A stretch of DNA of 64,000 bases from Thiohalocapsa sp963698775 (GCA_963698775.1 CAVOSE010000071.1:13486-77485); one strand, 5' to 3'; shown: positions 18,324-27,354, counted from the stretch's first letter. Numbers and translations are program-made. The notes: generated from the letters alone by a model not told the origin.

Positions 18324-18348
18324 GCAAATAGCAATTGTTCGCATTAAC
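18324..18348. promoter_or_regulatory. Putative Fur box
   Basis: A 25-bp imperfect palindrome starting GCAAATAGCAAT and ending TTCGCATTAAC, close to the extended Fur site (GCAAAT..AAT.ATT..ATTTGC). It lies 72 bases before the iron-binding protein gene and 176 bases before sufB on the other strand, so it could control both under iron limitation. The call rests on consensus likeness only. Confidence 0.6.
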
Positions 18349-18420
18349 ATTTACGGAGCAATGCCGCTGTCGACGCAGCACAGCCCCGTCAAAACGCTCA
18401 CCGATGAGGAGAATCCCCGC

Positions 18421-19485
18421 GTGAAACTAAGCCTTCGTCCATCACTGATGCCTATCACCACCTTGCCTGTACTGGTTGCCGCCTTGTCTCTGACGCTGCC
18501 AAGCGCGCCCGTGTTAGCGGCCGACGAGGTGAACCTGTACTCGGCGCGCAAGGAGGACTTGATCAAACCGCTGTTAGATCGTTTCACCGCTCAAACCGGC
18601 ATTCAGGTCAACCTGGTCACTGGAAAGGCAGACGCCTTGCTACAACGCCTGCGCAGCGAGGGCGTCAATAGCCCCGCCGATCTGCTCCTGACGGTGGATG
18701 CCGGCAATCTGCATCGGGCCAAAGAGGCGGGTGTCACTCAGGCCATCGACTCGACCGTCCTCGATGCCGCGGTCCCCGCCACCTATCGTGACCCCGAGGG
18801 ACACTGGTTCGGCCTGTCCCTGCGCGCTCGCCCGATCCTGTATGTCCGCGACCGCGTCGATCCAGCGGAACTGACCACCTACGAGGCGCTCGCCGAGGCG
18901 GACTGGAAGGGTCGCATCTGCATCCGTTCGTCCAGCAACGTCTACAATCAATCCCTCGTCGCGGCCATGATCGCCGCGGATGATGCCGCCGCCACCGAGG
19001 CATGGGCAAAGGGCCTCGTTGCAAACATGGCGCGCCCACCTAAGGGCGGAGACCGCGACCAAATCAAAGCTGCCGCATCAGGTCAATGCGATATCGCAAT
19101 CGCCAACACCTACTACCTCGCCGGTATGCTCAAGTCGGACGACCCGGCGGAGCGTGAACCGGCGGCGAAGATGGCCGTCTTTTGGCCCAACCAGCCCGGC
19201 CAAGGTGACGGCCGCGGCGTCCATGTCAACGTTAGCGGCGCCGCCCTGACCAAGGCCGCGAAGAACAAGGAGGCCGCTATCCAACTCATCGAATTCTTGA
19301 CCGCGCCAGAGGCACAGGCCTGGTACGCGGAGGCCAATGGCGAATATCCGGTCCGCGACGACGTCGAGATCAGTCCGGTACTGGCCGCATGGGGTGAATA
19401 CAAAGCAGATGACCTGAACCTCTCCCGGCTCGGCGCCTTGAACGGCGACGCGGTGCGCATCATGGACCGCGCCGGCTGGAAGTAA
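18421..19485 (+). CDS. Periplasmic ferric-iron-binding protein (FbpA/FutA type)
   Basis: Solute-binding protein of an iron ABC importer. A signal peptide covers residues 1-35 (hydrophobic TTLPVLVAALSLTLPSAP, cleavage at VLA-ADE). The mature part starts NLYSARKEDL as in the FutA/IdiA/FbpA family and has the iron-binding tyrosine pair in ANTYYLAGM, plus NVSGAALTKAAKNKEAAIQL. GTG 18421 is chosen because GAGGAG precedes it; the longer frame begins inside the Fur box. About 354 residues. No permease or ATPase gene follows within the window. Confidence 0.93.
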   Translation: MKLSLRPSLMPITTLPVLVAALSLTLPSAPVLAADEVNLYSARKEDLIKPLLDRFTAQTGIQVNLVTGKADALLQRLRSEGVNSPADLLLTVDAGNLHRAKEAGVTQAIDSTVLDAAVPATYRDPEGHWFGLSLRARPILYVRDRVDPAELTTYEALAEADWKGRICIRSSSNVYNQSLVAAMIAADDAAATEAWAKGLVANMARPPKGGDRDQIKAAASGQCDIAIANTYYLAGMLKSDDPAEREPAAKMAVFWPNQPGQGDGRGVHVNVSGAALTKAAKNKEAAIQLIEFLTAPEAQAWYAEANGEYPVRDDVEISPVLAAWGEYKADDLNLSRLGALNGDAVRIMDRAGWK

Positions 19486-20076
19486 CGCGGACACCGGTAA
19501 ACGCCGGATTGGCAACGCTGGACGTTGGCGGCTCGGCACCGCGGTCAACGCGAAGACATTGCTTAAACGCAAGGGCCGCGCCGCGAGTCACCAAAGCCGA
19601 CCGGGGCAAACATCGTCCCATCGCCAGACTTACCCGTTCGTCACCTGGCGCTCGTGATCTGGTGCGCTTATCTCGGGAGATCTTAGCCGAAACCCAATGC
19701 GACGACCACGCCGTCGCCACTGCAAGCCGCCACGCCCTTGCTGATTTCGGTCAGCGGTTGCGGCAGCTCGGCTTGAACGGGTGACGATTGCGGCGTAGCC
19801 TTCGCCGAGCCCGGCGCGTACCGAAATGCCAAGTCGCGACGGTCGATGCGTCACGTCCCCTGCCCCTATCGCCGTCCTGAGCCGATGCCAGAGTCCGCGC
19901 CCACCAAAACTGCCCGGCCCTTGGTCGATGACGACTTGCCACCAGAGGTCATTGCCATCAGCGGTCCCTACGAGGGCCTACGTCAGAGGAGCTCGCCGAG
20001 CAAGGACGCCCGCCTGGTGCGGCGACCCATGCTTTGCAGCGACTGCGGGGTGCGGGACAGCGCGCTGAAGCCGCTG
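19486..20076. other. Region between the iron-binding protein gene and batD
   Basis: The first 360 bases hold no recognisable gene. From 19846 the batD frame is open and has codon bias like real coding sequence (for example residues ARPLVDDDLPPEVIAISGPYEG and a CSDCG motif), so either batD starts earlier than annotated here or this is a remnant of another gene fused in frame. No batA, batB or moxR remnant could be identified. Confidence 0.35.
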
Positions 20077-21984
20077 ATGCCGTTCGGATTGCTGGGGCGG
20101 GCGCTGAGACACTTGCTGGCGCGAGCATCGACAGTGATCGCGTTGTTGACAACGCTATGGACCGCGGATGTCCTGGCTGGGCTCAGCGCGGAGTTGTCCA
20201 GCACCAATGTTGCCGCAGGTCAGCCTGTCATTCTGACGCTGACGCTCACCGGTCCGGGGCAGCCGGCCCTAGACCTGACTGCGCTGGATCAGGATTTCCA
20301 AATCACCAACCGCGGTACACGCGAGGAAGTTAGCATCGTCAATGGCCAGCGACGCGAGCGACGAGAACTGCGTCTGACGCTGATGCCACGGCGCACCGGC
20401 ATGCTGACAATTCCGGCGCTTCGCGCTGGCGACGAAACGACCAGTCCCATCGAGTTGCTGGTGGCGGCGACCACCACAACGAACTCCACATTGCTGCTGC
20501 CGACAGCACAAACCGCGGCACCGGAGCCGAGTTCGACGCCCCCCCCGTCGCTGTCGGTCGAGGCGAGCATCGACCCGAAACGGGTCAGGGTCGCACAACA
20601 GCTGCTGCTCGTGGTGCGCGTCACATCATCTGATACTCAACCCGCGGGCAGGCTGCATGAACCCAAGATCGACAGCGCACGCGTGCTGCCGCTCGGCGAG
20701 GATCGACGCGCCGAGACGACGACCGACGGGGAGGCGCTACAGGTCTACGAACGGCGCTTCGCCGTCTTTCCGTCGGTTGCCGGGACACTTGAGATCCCAC
20801 CGCTGCGCTTCGACGCCTGGCGCGTTGCGGGCGGCAATCCGCTGCCGTTCGACTCTGACGCACTCGTCGCCCAGGTTGAGCCGATCCCCGGCGGCGCTTA
20901 CCTCCAGGCCGAACAGGAAGCGGACAAGGGCGCGCAGCCAAGGACCGACAACAGAGCCGCCGCCGCGCGTGCCGAGGGCGACAGGCCCTGGCTCCCGGCG
21001 AAAGCCCTGTCGCTGACCGAGGCGGGTCCGCCGATGGTCCGCATCGCGCCGGGTCAGGCGCTGGAGCGCATGATCACGCTCCGTGCCGAAGGGGTCATGG
21101 CAGAAGACCTACCGACTATCCCGCTGGCGATCCCGTTTCAGCTACGCATCCGCGATGATGCGCCACGCCTATGGAACGAGCGAACCCCAGAGGGTGTCAT
21201 CGGCTACCGCAGCGAGCGTATTCTGATTGGCACGGCAGAGGAAGGGATCTACCAACTCCCCGGAGCGAGCATCAACTGGTGGAATACCGGTACCGAAGAA
21301 TGGCAGCAGGCGATGCTGCCGGACTGGACCCTGACGGTGGCGCCTTTCGCGTCCGCGGATCGTCGCCCGGCTGCGATCTGGAGTCGGCCTGAGACGGAAG
21401 GCAGCAACGCGGCCACCGGCGCACCGGCCGATGACCAGACTCGAGCAGCGGACTCGGGCGAGGCGAATGACTGGCAACAACGCTGGGCACGAACCCCACC
21501 CTGGATGAAGGCGATCGGGACCGGGATCGGCATCGCGGCCGTGATTCTGTTGCTGCGGATGCTCGCGCAGCGTCGCGCCGAACGCCCGCCCTCCGGAAAG
21601 CACCGGACCGAGGCGAGCGGCGGTGGTCAGGTGCTGGACCTACCCCAAGACAGCACCGGAGGGACATCCGGCAACATACCGACTCCGGAGGAACTGACAT
21701 CGCAAACACCGCGGGCCGCGGCCGTGGACGCGGTGGAGCAGGCGTATCGCACGGGCAACGCGACCGCCGCTCGGCAGGCGCTGCTGCACTGGGCGACGCT
21801 GCTCTGGCCAGCCGCGCCGCCGACCAACCTGGCGCAACTGGCGGGTCGCCTGGAGCCCCCGCTCAGCGATGACATTCTGTTATTAGAAAAGGCCTTCTTC
21901 AGCCCGCGGCCCATCGATTGGACGCAGGCGCCGGCCTGGACTCGGCTCGAGGCTGCGGCCGTTAGCATTGCTGGCGGCGCCTAG
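20077..21984 (+). CDS. batD: BatD family protein
   Basis: A large periplasmic protein anchored by a C-terminal helix. From ATG 20077 (635 residues) there is a signal-like segment (TVIALLTTLWTADVLA), then Ig-like BatD repeats (GLSAELSSTNVAAGQPVILT, FQITNRGTREEVSIVNGQ, RLTLMPRRTGMLTIPAL, then a second unit with SVEASIDPKRVRVAQQLLL), a membrane helix at IGTGIGIAAVILLLRML, and a cytoplasmic tail. BatD usually belongs to a MoxR-BatABCD set of VWA proteins linked to aerotolerance or envelope stress. None of the partners is adjacent here. The start is uncertain because the frame stays open to 19846. Confidence 0.8.
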   Translation: MPFGLLGRALRHLLARASTVIALLTTLWTADVLAGLSAELSSTNVAAGQPVILTLTLTGPGQPALDLTALDQDFQITNRGTREEVSIVNGQRRERRELRLTLMPRRTGMLTIPALRAGDETTSPIELLVAATTTTNSTLLLPTAQTAAPEPSSTPPPSLSVEASIDPKRVRVAQQLLLVVRVTSSDTQPAGRLHEPKIDSARVLPLGEDRRAETTTDGEALQVYERRFAVFPSVAGTLEIPPLRFDAWRVAGGNPLPFDSDALVAQVEPIPGGAYLQAEQEADKGAQPRTDNRAAAARAEGDRPWLPAKALSLTEAGPPMVRIAPGQALERMITLRAEGVMAEDLPTIPLAIPFQLRIRDDAPRLWNERTPEGVIGYRSERILIGTAEEGIYQLPGASINWWNTGTEEWQQAMLPDWTLTVAPFASADRRPAAIWSRPETEGSNAATGAPADDQTRAADSGEANDWQQRWARTPPWMKAIGTGIGIAAVILLLRMLAQRRAERPPSGKHRTEASGGGQVLDLPQDSTGGTSGNIPTPEELTSQTPRAAAVDAVEQAYRTGNATAARQALLHWATLLWPAAPPTNLAQLAGRLEPPLSDDILLLEKAFFSPRPIDWTQAPAWTRLEAAAVSIAGGA

Positions 21985-22054
21985 ACCCGCAACTCCGGCG
22001 CTTAAGCCGGACCCAGCGCGGCCAGACGCGCCATCGGCAGCTGGATCATTCAGA

Positions 22055-22100
22055 CCTGGCCCAGCAGGTTCTTCAGGCCTGGCCCAGCAGGTTCTTCAGG
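22055..22100. repeat. Perfect 23-bp tandem duplication
   Basis: Two head-to-tail copies of a 23-bp unit that begins CCTGGCCCAGCAGG and ends TTCTTCAGG. The unit spans the stop codon of the LOV gene: on the minus strand the gene ends LLGQA-stop in the first copy, and the second copy lies downstream as untranslated DNA. Confidence 0.9.
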
Positions 22101-22519
22101 CGCTCAATCTCCTGCTGCGCTATGACCTGTTCAGTTGCGTCGTATTGGACGCCAAGGTAGTAGATCACCTTGCCGTCCGGATCGAGCAGCGGACGGATGC
22201 TGAGGCGGTTATAGAACAATCCCCCGTCCTTACGGTAGTTGCGCAGGGTTACTGCCACCGGGCGATGCGACGCCAGCGCGGCGCGTATCTCATCGATCTC
22301 GGGCTGCGCGCGGTCGTCGCCCTGCAGAAAACGGCAATTGCGCCCAACGATCTCGTCGCGGCTGTAGCCAGTAATCCGCATGAAGACCTCGTTGACGTAG
22401 ACGATGGGATTGTCCGGGAGGTCTGGGTCAGACAGGGTCACACCGTTGACGCAACTGTCGAGGATCTGCGCCAGGACCGATGGAATCATTCCAGTATCTT
22501 TTTCAACGACGAAGCTCAT
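22073..22519 (-). CDS. Short LOV blue-light photoreceptor
   Basis: A 148-residue stand-alone LOV domain with short flanking helices. The flavin-adduct motif GRNCRFLQG is intact, with photoactive Cys62; FMN-contact residues Arg63, Gln66, Asn94 (in RNYRKDG), Asn104 (FYNRLSI) and Gln125 (LGVQYDAT) all match. The C-terminal helix (QVIAQQEIERLKNLL) is a likely dimer coiled coil, as in Pseudomonas short LOV proteins. There is no effector domain, so signalling would go through partner binding. A GGAGG site sits five bases before the ATG. It follows the SRPBCC gene by 62 bases on the same strand, so they are probably co-transcribed. The gene ends inside a tandem duplication. Confidence 0.94.
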   Translation of the reverse strand: MSFVVEKDTGMIPSVLAQILDSCVNGVTLSDPDLPDNPIVYVNEVFMRITGYSRDEIVGRNCRFLQGDDRAQPEIDEIRAALASHRPVAVTLRNYRKDGGLFYNRLSIRPLLDPDGKVIYYLGVQYDATEQVIAQQEIERLKNLLGQA

Positions 22520-22581
22520 CGCATCCTCCGGTCATGAACAATGCGTCTCAGTCTTGTGGCCTTGCAATTGGGAACTCGCGC

Positions 22582-23043
22582 TCAAGCGCGCGCCGACTCG
22601 GGCTGACATTCCGCTTCGATCAGGCGCTTCAGGTTGCGCACCGTGCGCTCAGCGCCGTCCTGAACCGCGATTCGAATCAGTTTCTCGAACGGCCTCATCA
22701 TCAGATCCACCCGGCGCAGCTCAAAGGTAAAGGTCAGCCGTGTGCGGGCATCGCCCGCATCGAAGCGGTAATCGACCAAGAAGGGAAAGGTCGTACCCTG
22801 GAACGTCAGCCGCTTTTGCGGATTCATCTGCGTGATTTTGAAGGTAGACTCCGTACGCCGACCCTGGTCTACCCGAACTTGTCGGGCCAAACTGCCGACC
22901 TGCAAAGGACCGCTGGATACGATGCGCAGTTGCTTCACCTCGGGTGACCAGCGTGGATAGTTCCGCGCAAAATCTTCGGCGATGAATCGATAGACACATT
23001 CCGGTGCGCGCTGGATCTCGATGCTGGCTTGGGCCCTAACCAC
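22582..23043 (-). CDS. SRPBCC (START-like) ligand-binding protein
   Basis: A 153-residue protein of the polyketide-cyclase/SRPBCC superfamily. It opens with RAQASIEIQRAPECVYRFIA and has a helix with YPRWSPEVKQL, then the beta-sheet run ending in TRLTFTFELRR and a long C-terminal helix (VQDGAERTVRNLKRLIEAEC). The fold makes a deep hydrophobic pocket for lipid or aromatic ligands; no reaction can be inferred. GTG start with a strong AGGAGG six bases upstream. It is the first gene of a pair with the LOV photoreceptor, which hints at a light-linked lipid or pigment role (inference). Confidence 0.85.
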   Translation of the reverse strand: MVRAQASIEIQRAPECVYRFIAEDFARNYPRWSPEVKQLRIVSSGPLQVGSLARQVRVDQGRRTESTFKITQMNPQKRLTFQGTTFPFLVDYRFDAGDARTRLTFTFELRRVDLMMRPFEKLIRIAVQDGAERTVRNLKRLIEAECQPESARA

Positions 23044-23289
23044 AGTCCCCTCCTAATCTCGCAAAGCAGATGCTGGCGAAGCGGATTCTCGCAAGCCACC
23101 CTCACATGTTACACAACCATGGCCTAGTGCGGCATCCGAAACAGCGGGCCTCAACGCCTCGTCTCGGTACCAAAACAGCCTCGCCAGGGCTCAACCCGAC
23201 AGGTGGTTCCTGGGTGGCGTATGAGGTTCGGAACACGCTGATCTATGAATAACACATCGACACCATCAACCTCCGCACAGGGGGCTGTC

Positions 23290-24600
23290 ATGCCTCGTAT
23301 CGAGAATCTCTACGATCTCGTCACCGGCGACGAGGACGCCCGCGTGTGCAAGGATATTCCGCCAGCGTCCTGCAATGATCAGCCCCGCAACTTCTTTGCG
23401 TATTTGGGGGCAAATCTGCTAACAAAAGTAGCCGACGAGCTGTGCAGCGCCAAATTGATCCTGCCCTGGCTGCTCGGCGCCCTCGGTTCACCGGCGGCGC
23501 TGGTGGGTCTGTTGGTGCCCATCCGCGAGGCCGGCGTATTGCTGCCGCAACTCGCGGTGGCGGCGTACATCAGGCGACTGCCACTGCGCAAGGGCGTCTG
23601 GATTTGGGGCTCTTGGCTGTCGGCGGCATCGCTGGCCATCATGGCGCTGGCGGCAGCGACGCTGTCGGGGGCGACCGCGGGCTGGGTCATCGTCGGCCTG
23701 CTGGTGCTATTCAGCCTAACGCGCGGGCTCTGCTCGGTGTCCGCCAAGGACGTGCTCGGCAAGACCATCTCCAAGGCCCGTCGCGGCAACCTGATGGGCC
23801 TGTCGGCGGGCATCGCCGGCACCCTCACGTTAGCGTTGGGCCTGTATCTGCAACTCGCCACCGGCAACAAGACCGACATCGCGGTGTTCGTCGCCCTGCT
23901 CGGCGGCGCGGCGCTGTTGTTCGCGCTGGCGGCACTGGTATTCCGATACATCGCGGAGCAACCGGGCGCGACCGAGGGCGGTGGAAATGCGCTGGAAACG
24001 GCCATCGACAGCCTCTCGCTGCTGCGCACCGACCTCCAGTTCCGGCGCTTCGTGCTGGTTCGTATTGCCCTGCTCAGCGTGGCACTAGCACCGCCGTTCT
24101 ACGTCTTGTTGTTGCAAAGCGGCAGCGACGGCGAATTGACCGGTCTGGGGCTGCTCATTATCGCCAGCGGATTGGCGAGCAGCATCAGCGCGCCGATCTG
24201 GGGACGGCTCAGCGATCGCTCGGCGCGAACGGTGATGGTGCTGGCGTCCGCGGCAGCCGGGCTTGTCGGCTTGCTGACCTGGCTGCTGGCGCGACTCGAC
24301 GCAACCTTGTTGCAGGGGCCCTATTTCTTCGCGTTGCTGTTTCTGTTGTTGAACATTGCGCATGCCGGCGTACGCCTGGGCCGCAAGGTCTACCTGGTGG
24401 ACATGGCGACCAGCGACACGCGAGCGGCGATGGTCGCAGTCAGCAACACCGTCATCGGCATTGCCATGCTGGCCGGCGGACTCATCGGTATCGTTGCCGA
24501 CCTGTACGACGCGGCAGCCGTCATTCTGGTACTGGCGATCGCCTCCCTCGCCGCCGCGTTGTACGCGCTCAGCCTCGCGGAGGTATCAGAGCCCGCTTGA
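23290..24600 (+). CDS. MFS transporter
   Basis: A 436-residue membrane protein with about twelve helices in two halves. It has a cytoplasmic N-terminal segment (RIENLYDLVTGDEDARVCKD), loop 2-3 VAAYIRRLPLRKGVW, SISAPIWGRLSDRSARTVMV (the MFS GxxxDRxGR-like motif) and VRLGRKVYLVDMATSDTRA. The substrate is unknown. ATG 23290 is preferred because AGGGGG precedes it; another ATG 15 codons upstream lacks a ribosome site. It is divergent from the SRPBCC-LOV pair across about 250 bases, which could share control. Confidence 0.85.
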   Translation: MPRIENLYDLVTGDEDARVCKDIPPASCNDQPRNFFAYLGANLLTKVADELCSAKLILPWLLGALGSPAALVGLLVPIREAGVLLPQLAVAAYIRRLPLRKGVWIWGSWLSAASLAIMALAAATLSGATAGWVIVGLLVLFSLTRGLCSVSAKDVLGKTISKARRGNLMGLSAGIAGTLTLALGLYLQLATGNKTDIAVFVALLGGAALLFALAALVFRYIAEQPGATEGGGNALETAIDSLSLLRTDLQFRRFVLVRIALLSVALAPPFYVLLLQSGSDGELTGLGLLIIASGLASSISAPIWGRLSDRSARTVMVLASAAAGLVGLLTWLLARLDATLLQGPYFFALLFLLLNIAHAGVRLGRKVYLVDMATSDTRAAMVAVSNTVIGIAMLAGGLIGIVADLYDAAAVILVLAIASLAAALYALSLAEVSEPA

Positions 24601-24650
24601 AAACCAACAACCTAAGTCCGGCCCCCTGTTGCGCGCTACAATGCGGTGCG

Positions 24651-25178
24651 TCACTGCTTCAGGTCACGCACCAGATCCAACAGCGCGGGCTCATCCCATT
24701 CCCGCTCTCCCTGGGCGCGATAGACCAGCCGACCCTCTGGGTCGACGACAAAGGTCGTCGGCAGGCCGTTCATGGGCCAGCTTTGGGTCACCTTCGAGTC
24801 CAGGTCCATGGGAAGTGGAAACTCAACTTTAACCTGCTCGGTAAACCGGCGGATGGTATCGGCATCTTCGCCGACATTGACCGCAACGATCAGAATGCCG
24901 TCGTCTTTGACCTGCTCCCAGGCGCGCTGCATCGACGGCATCTCGGCGCGGCACGGCGGGCACCAGGTAGCCCAAAAATTCACGATCACCGGCTTGCCGC
25001 GCATGTCCTCTAGACTGTACCGCTCCCCGCCGGGTCCCAACAGGTCGAAGCTCGGCGCCTCCGGTTGCTCGGGCATCGGCGTCAGCAACGGCTGCTCTTC
25101 GGCGGTCGCGACAGCGACAAGCGTCGCGAAGACCAGCAGTACGGCACCACTGACGGATCGGCTAAGTGACATCTTCAC
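24651..25178 (-). CDS. TlpA/ResA-like periplasmic thioredoxin
   Basis: A 175-residue exported thioredoxin-fold protein. The signal peptide (LLVFATLVAVATA) ends near residue 26. The active site is WCPPC in NFWATWCPPCRAEMP, the cis-proline loop is GLPTTFVVDPEGR, and the spacing fits the AhpC/TSA-Redoxin subfamily that reduces cytochrome c or Cu-site cysteines. GTG 25178 has an AGAG site; an ATG two codons later is possible. It is convergent with the MFS gene and divergent from the YihY gene. Confidence 0.9.
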   Translation of the reverse strand: MKMSLSRSVSGAVLLVFATLVAVATAEEQPLLTPMPEQPEAPSFDLLGPGGERYSLEDMRGKPVIVNFWATWCPPCRAEMPSMQRAWEQVKDDGILIVAVNVGEDADTIRRFTEQVKVEFPLPMDLDSKVTQSWPMNGLPTTFVVDPEGRLVYRAQGEREWDEPALLDLVRDLKQ

Positions 25179-25388
25179 AATGAAAGTTCTCTGTTGATGC
25201 GAATGTTGACTTGATGGGAGGCGCAGCAGGGTGGAGTTCCTTATACTGCTACCCTTAGATTAATTCCCCACTTCTATTCTTCCGACACCGCCCCCGCTCC
25301 ACCAGGACGTCACTGTCGGTCTAGACGCGCCGCCGTATCGACAGCAAGGTAGGCGCTAACAGCACGGGTCATTTGCGCAAGTTTCAAT

Positions 25389-26738
25389 ATGGGTTCCACG
25401 CGACAGATCTCGACAGCTCCGGGGCGACTGTTATGGCAGACCGACCCCGCCACCTTACCCCGCTGGCAACGTCCGCTGCTGCTACCGGGGCGGATGGTCT
25501 ATGCGATTGGCCGCGACCTGACACAGGGTTTTCTGAGCTTGCAGGCAATGAGCCTGGTCTACACCACACTGCTGTCGCTAGTCCCCCTGCTGGCGGTCAG
25601 TTTCTCGGTGTTGAAGGGCTTCGGCGTGCACAACCAATTGGAGCCGATGCTGCAGCAGGCGTTGGCGCCGTTGGGGGACAAGAGCCACGAGATCACGACC
25701 CAATTGATCGGCTACGTGGACAATATCAACGTCGGCGTGCTCGGGTCGGTCGGCCTCGTACTGTTACTCTACTCGGTGATTTCGCTGATCTCGAAGATCG
25801 AGCAGGTATTCAACTATACCTGGCACGTCGATCGGCCCCGAGCGCTACTGCAACGCTTCAGCCACTATCTCAGCGTGTTGCTGATCGGACCGGTGCTGTT
25901 TTTTGCCGCGGTCGGCGCCACCGCATCGATGCGCAGTAGCCTACTATTTCAGCGCGCCATCGAGTTCGAGCCGCTTGGCTTCCTGCTGGAGAGCGTCGGA
26001 CGACTCGTGCCCTTCGTGCTGATTACCATCGCGTTTACGTTCGTCTACGCCTTCGTCCCCAACACGCGCGTCAAGCTGCGCTCGGCGCTGATCGGCGCGC
26101 TAGTGGCCGGCCTACTTTGGCAGGGGATCGGGCAGTTGTTCGCCACCTTCATGTCGGGGTCAACCAAGTATGCTGCCATCTATGCCGGTCTCGCGATCCT
26201 GATCCTGTTCATGATCTGGCTCTACACGGCCTGGCTGATCCTGCTGATCGGCGCCAACATCGCCTTCTATAATCAATATCCGGAATATCTCGGATCACGC
26301 GCTCGAGACCTGCGCCTAAGCAACCGGCTGCGCGAGCGGCTAGGTCTCGTGATCGCGGCGCGCGTCGTGACTGCCCACTTCAGCAAGGACCCGCCCTGGA
26401 CCGCCGACGGGCTGGCCCACGCCGTCGGCATGCCCTTCACCAATGTCCGCAACCTGTTGCGCATCCTGGAGGGCGCGGACGTGTTGGTGCGAACCGCCGA
26501 TGAACCCGCCCGCTATGTCCCTGCGCGTGCACCGGAAGAGATTCCGCTGCGGGACCTGCTCGCCTTCATCCGCCGCTACGGCGATGACGAGGTGGGAGCG
26601 CAACAGCCGCTTGCGACGGCATCCGTCGATGCGCTGGAACAGCGGGTCGACGACGCCCTCGACGCGACGCTCTCAGGCTTGAGCCTGCGTGACCTTGCCA
26701 TCCCGTCCTCCGAAGCCAGCCCCGCGACCACTCACTGA
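25389..26738 (+). CDS. YihY/BrkB family membrane protein
   Basis: A 449-residue protein with six membrane helices in the first 290 residues. Family motifs are LQAMSLVYTTLLSLVPLLAV, SVISLISKIEQVFNYTWHV, VYAFVPNTRVKLRSALIGA and FMIWLYTAWLILLIGANIAF. The C-terminal 150 residues include a winged-helix-like domain (WTADGLAHAVGMPFTNVRNL). The family was once called ribonuclease BN but is a membrane protein of unknown role. The 3' end overlaps the convergent rnhB by seven bases. Confidence 0.92.
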   Translation: MGSTRQISTAPGRLLWQTDPATLPRWQRPLLLPGRMVYAIGRDLTQGFLSLQAMSLVYTTLLSLVPLLAVSFSVLKGFGVHNQLEPMLQQALAPLGDKSHEITTQLIGYVDNINVGVLGSVGLVLLLYSVISLISKIEQVFNYTWHVDRPRALLQRFSHYLSVLLIGPVLFFAAVGATASMRSSLLFQRAIEFEPLGFLLESVGRLVPFVLITIAFTFVYAFVPNTRVKLRSALIGALVAGLLWQGIGQLFATFMSGSTKYAAIYAGLAILILFMIWLYTAWLILLIGANIAFYNQYPEYLGSRARDLRLSNRLRERLGLVIAARVVTAHFSKDPPWTADGLAHAVGMPFTNVRNLLRILEGADVLVRTADEPARYVPARAPEEIPLRDLLAFIRRYGDDEVGAQQPLATASVDALEQRVDDALDATLSGLSLRDLAIPSSEASPATTH

Positions 26739-27346
26739 GGCCCTTTCGCGCTTAGCTCACGGCCTGCTTGCTGCGCCGTCGCCTCCAGCACCAAGCGCAC
26801 CGGCCGGAACGAGCGGCGATGCTCGCTACAGGCTCCATGGAGCCGAAGGGCATCCAGATGCGCCTTGGTGGGATAGCCCTTGTGGCGCGCGAAACCGTAG
26901 TCGGGATGCAGCTCGTGCAGTTGCCGCATCACCTGATCCCGCGCCACCTTCGCGAGGATCGATGCGGCGCTGATGGCAGGCTCTAGCGAGTCGCCGCCGA
27001 CGATGGCCCGCGCCGGACAGGGCAAGTCCCGTGGACACCGGTTGCCGTCCACCAACACCAGGCTCGGGCAGCATTCCAGCCCCGCAACGGCTCGATGCAT
27101 CGCTAGCAGCGACGCCTGCAGAATGTTGATGCGATCGATCTCGGCGGCACTGGCCCAGGCGACGGACCAGCACAGGGCCAGGCCCTGGATACGTGGCGCC
27201 AACTGCTCGCGTTGCGCCTCGGACAGGCGCTTCGAGTCGTCGAGACCGTCCGGGACCCGTTGCGGGTGCAGGATGACCGCCGCCGCGCAGACCGGCCCCG
27301 CCAGCGGACCACGACCGGCCTCGTCGACGCCGGCAATCAGCTCCAC
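26732..27346 (-). CDS. rnhB: Ribonuclease HII
   Basis: Cuts the RNA strand of RNA-DNA hybrids and removes single ribonucleotides from DNA. GVDEAGRGPLAGPV holds the catalytic Asp8-Glu9, and SLVLVDGNR and ISAASILAKVARD supply the other acidic ligands; HKGYPTKAHLDAL is typical. 204 residues. It closes the minus-strand lipid A cluster after lpxB, as in E. coli. The usual next gene dnaE is absent; instead the convergent YihY gene overlaps the 3' end. Confidence 0.97.
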   Translation of the reverse strand: MELIAGVDEAGRGPLAGPVCAAAVILHPQRVPDGLDDSKRLSEAQREQLAPRIQGLALCWSVAWASAAEIDRINILQASLLAMHRAVAGLECCPSLVLVDGNRCPRDLPCPARAIVGGDSLEPAISAASILAKVARDQVMRQLHELHPDYGFARHKGYPTKAHLDALRLHGACSEHRRSFRPVRLVLEATAQQAGRELSAKGPQ

Positions 27347-27354
27347 TGGCGTGT

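Noticed and set aside
18322..18420. Upstream extension of the iron-binding protein
   Set aside because: Would start within the Fur-like site; GTG 18421 has a good ribosome site and gives a proper signal peptide.
21994..22011. Weak hairpin after batD (TCCGGC/GCCGGA)
   Set aside because: Only six base pairs and no U-run; not enough to call a terminator.
23442..25013. 523-codon plus-strand frame overlapping the MFS and TlpA-like genes
   Set aside because: Arg-rich out-of-frame translation of the MFS gene running into antisense of the TlpA-like gene.
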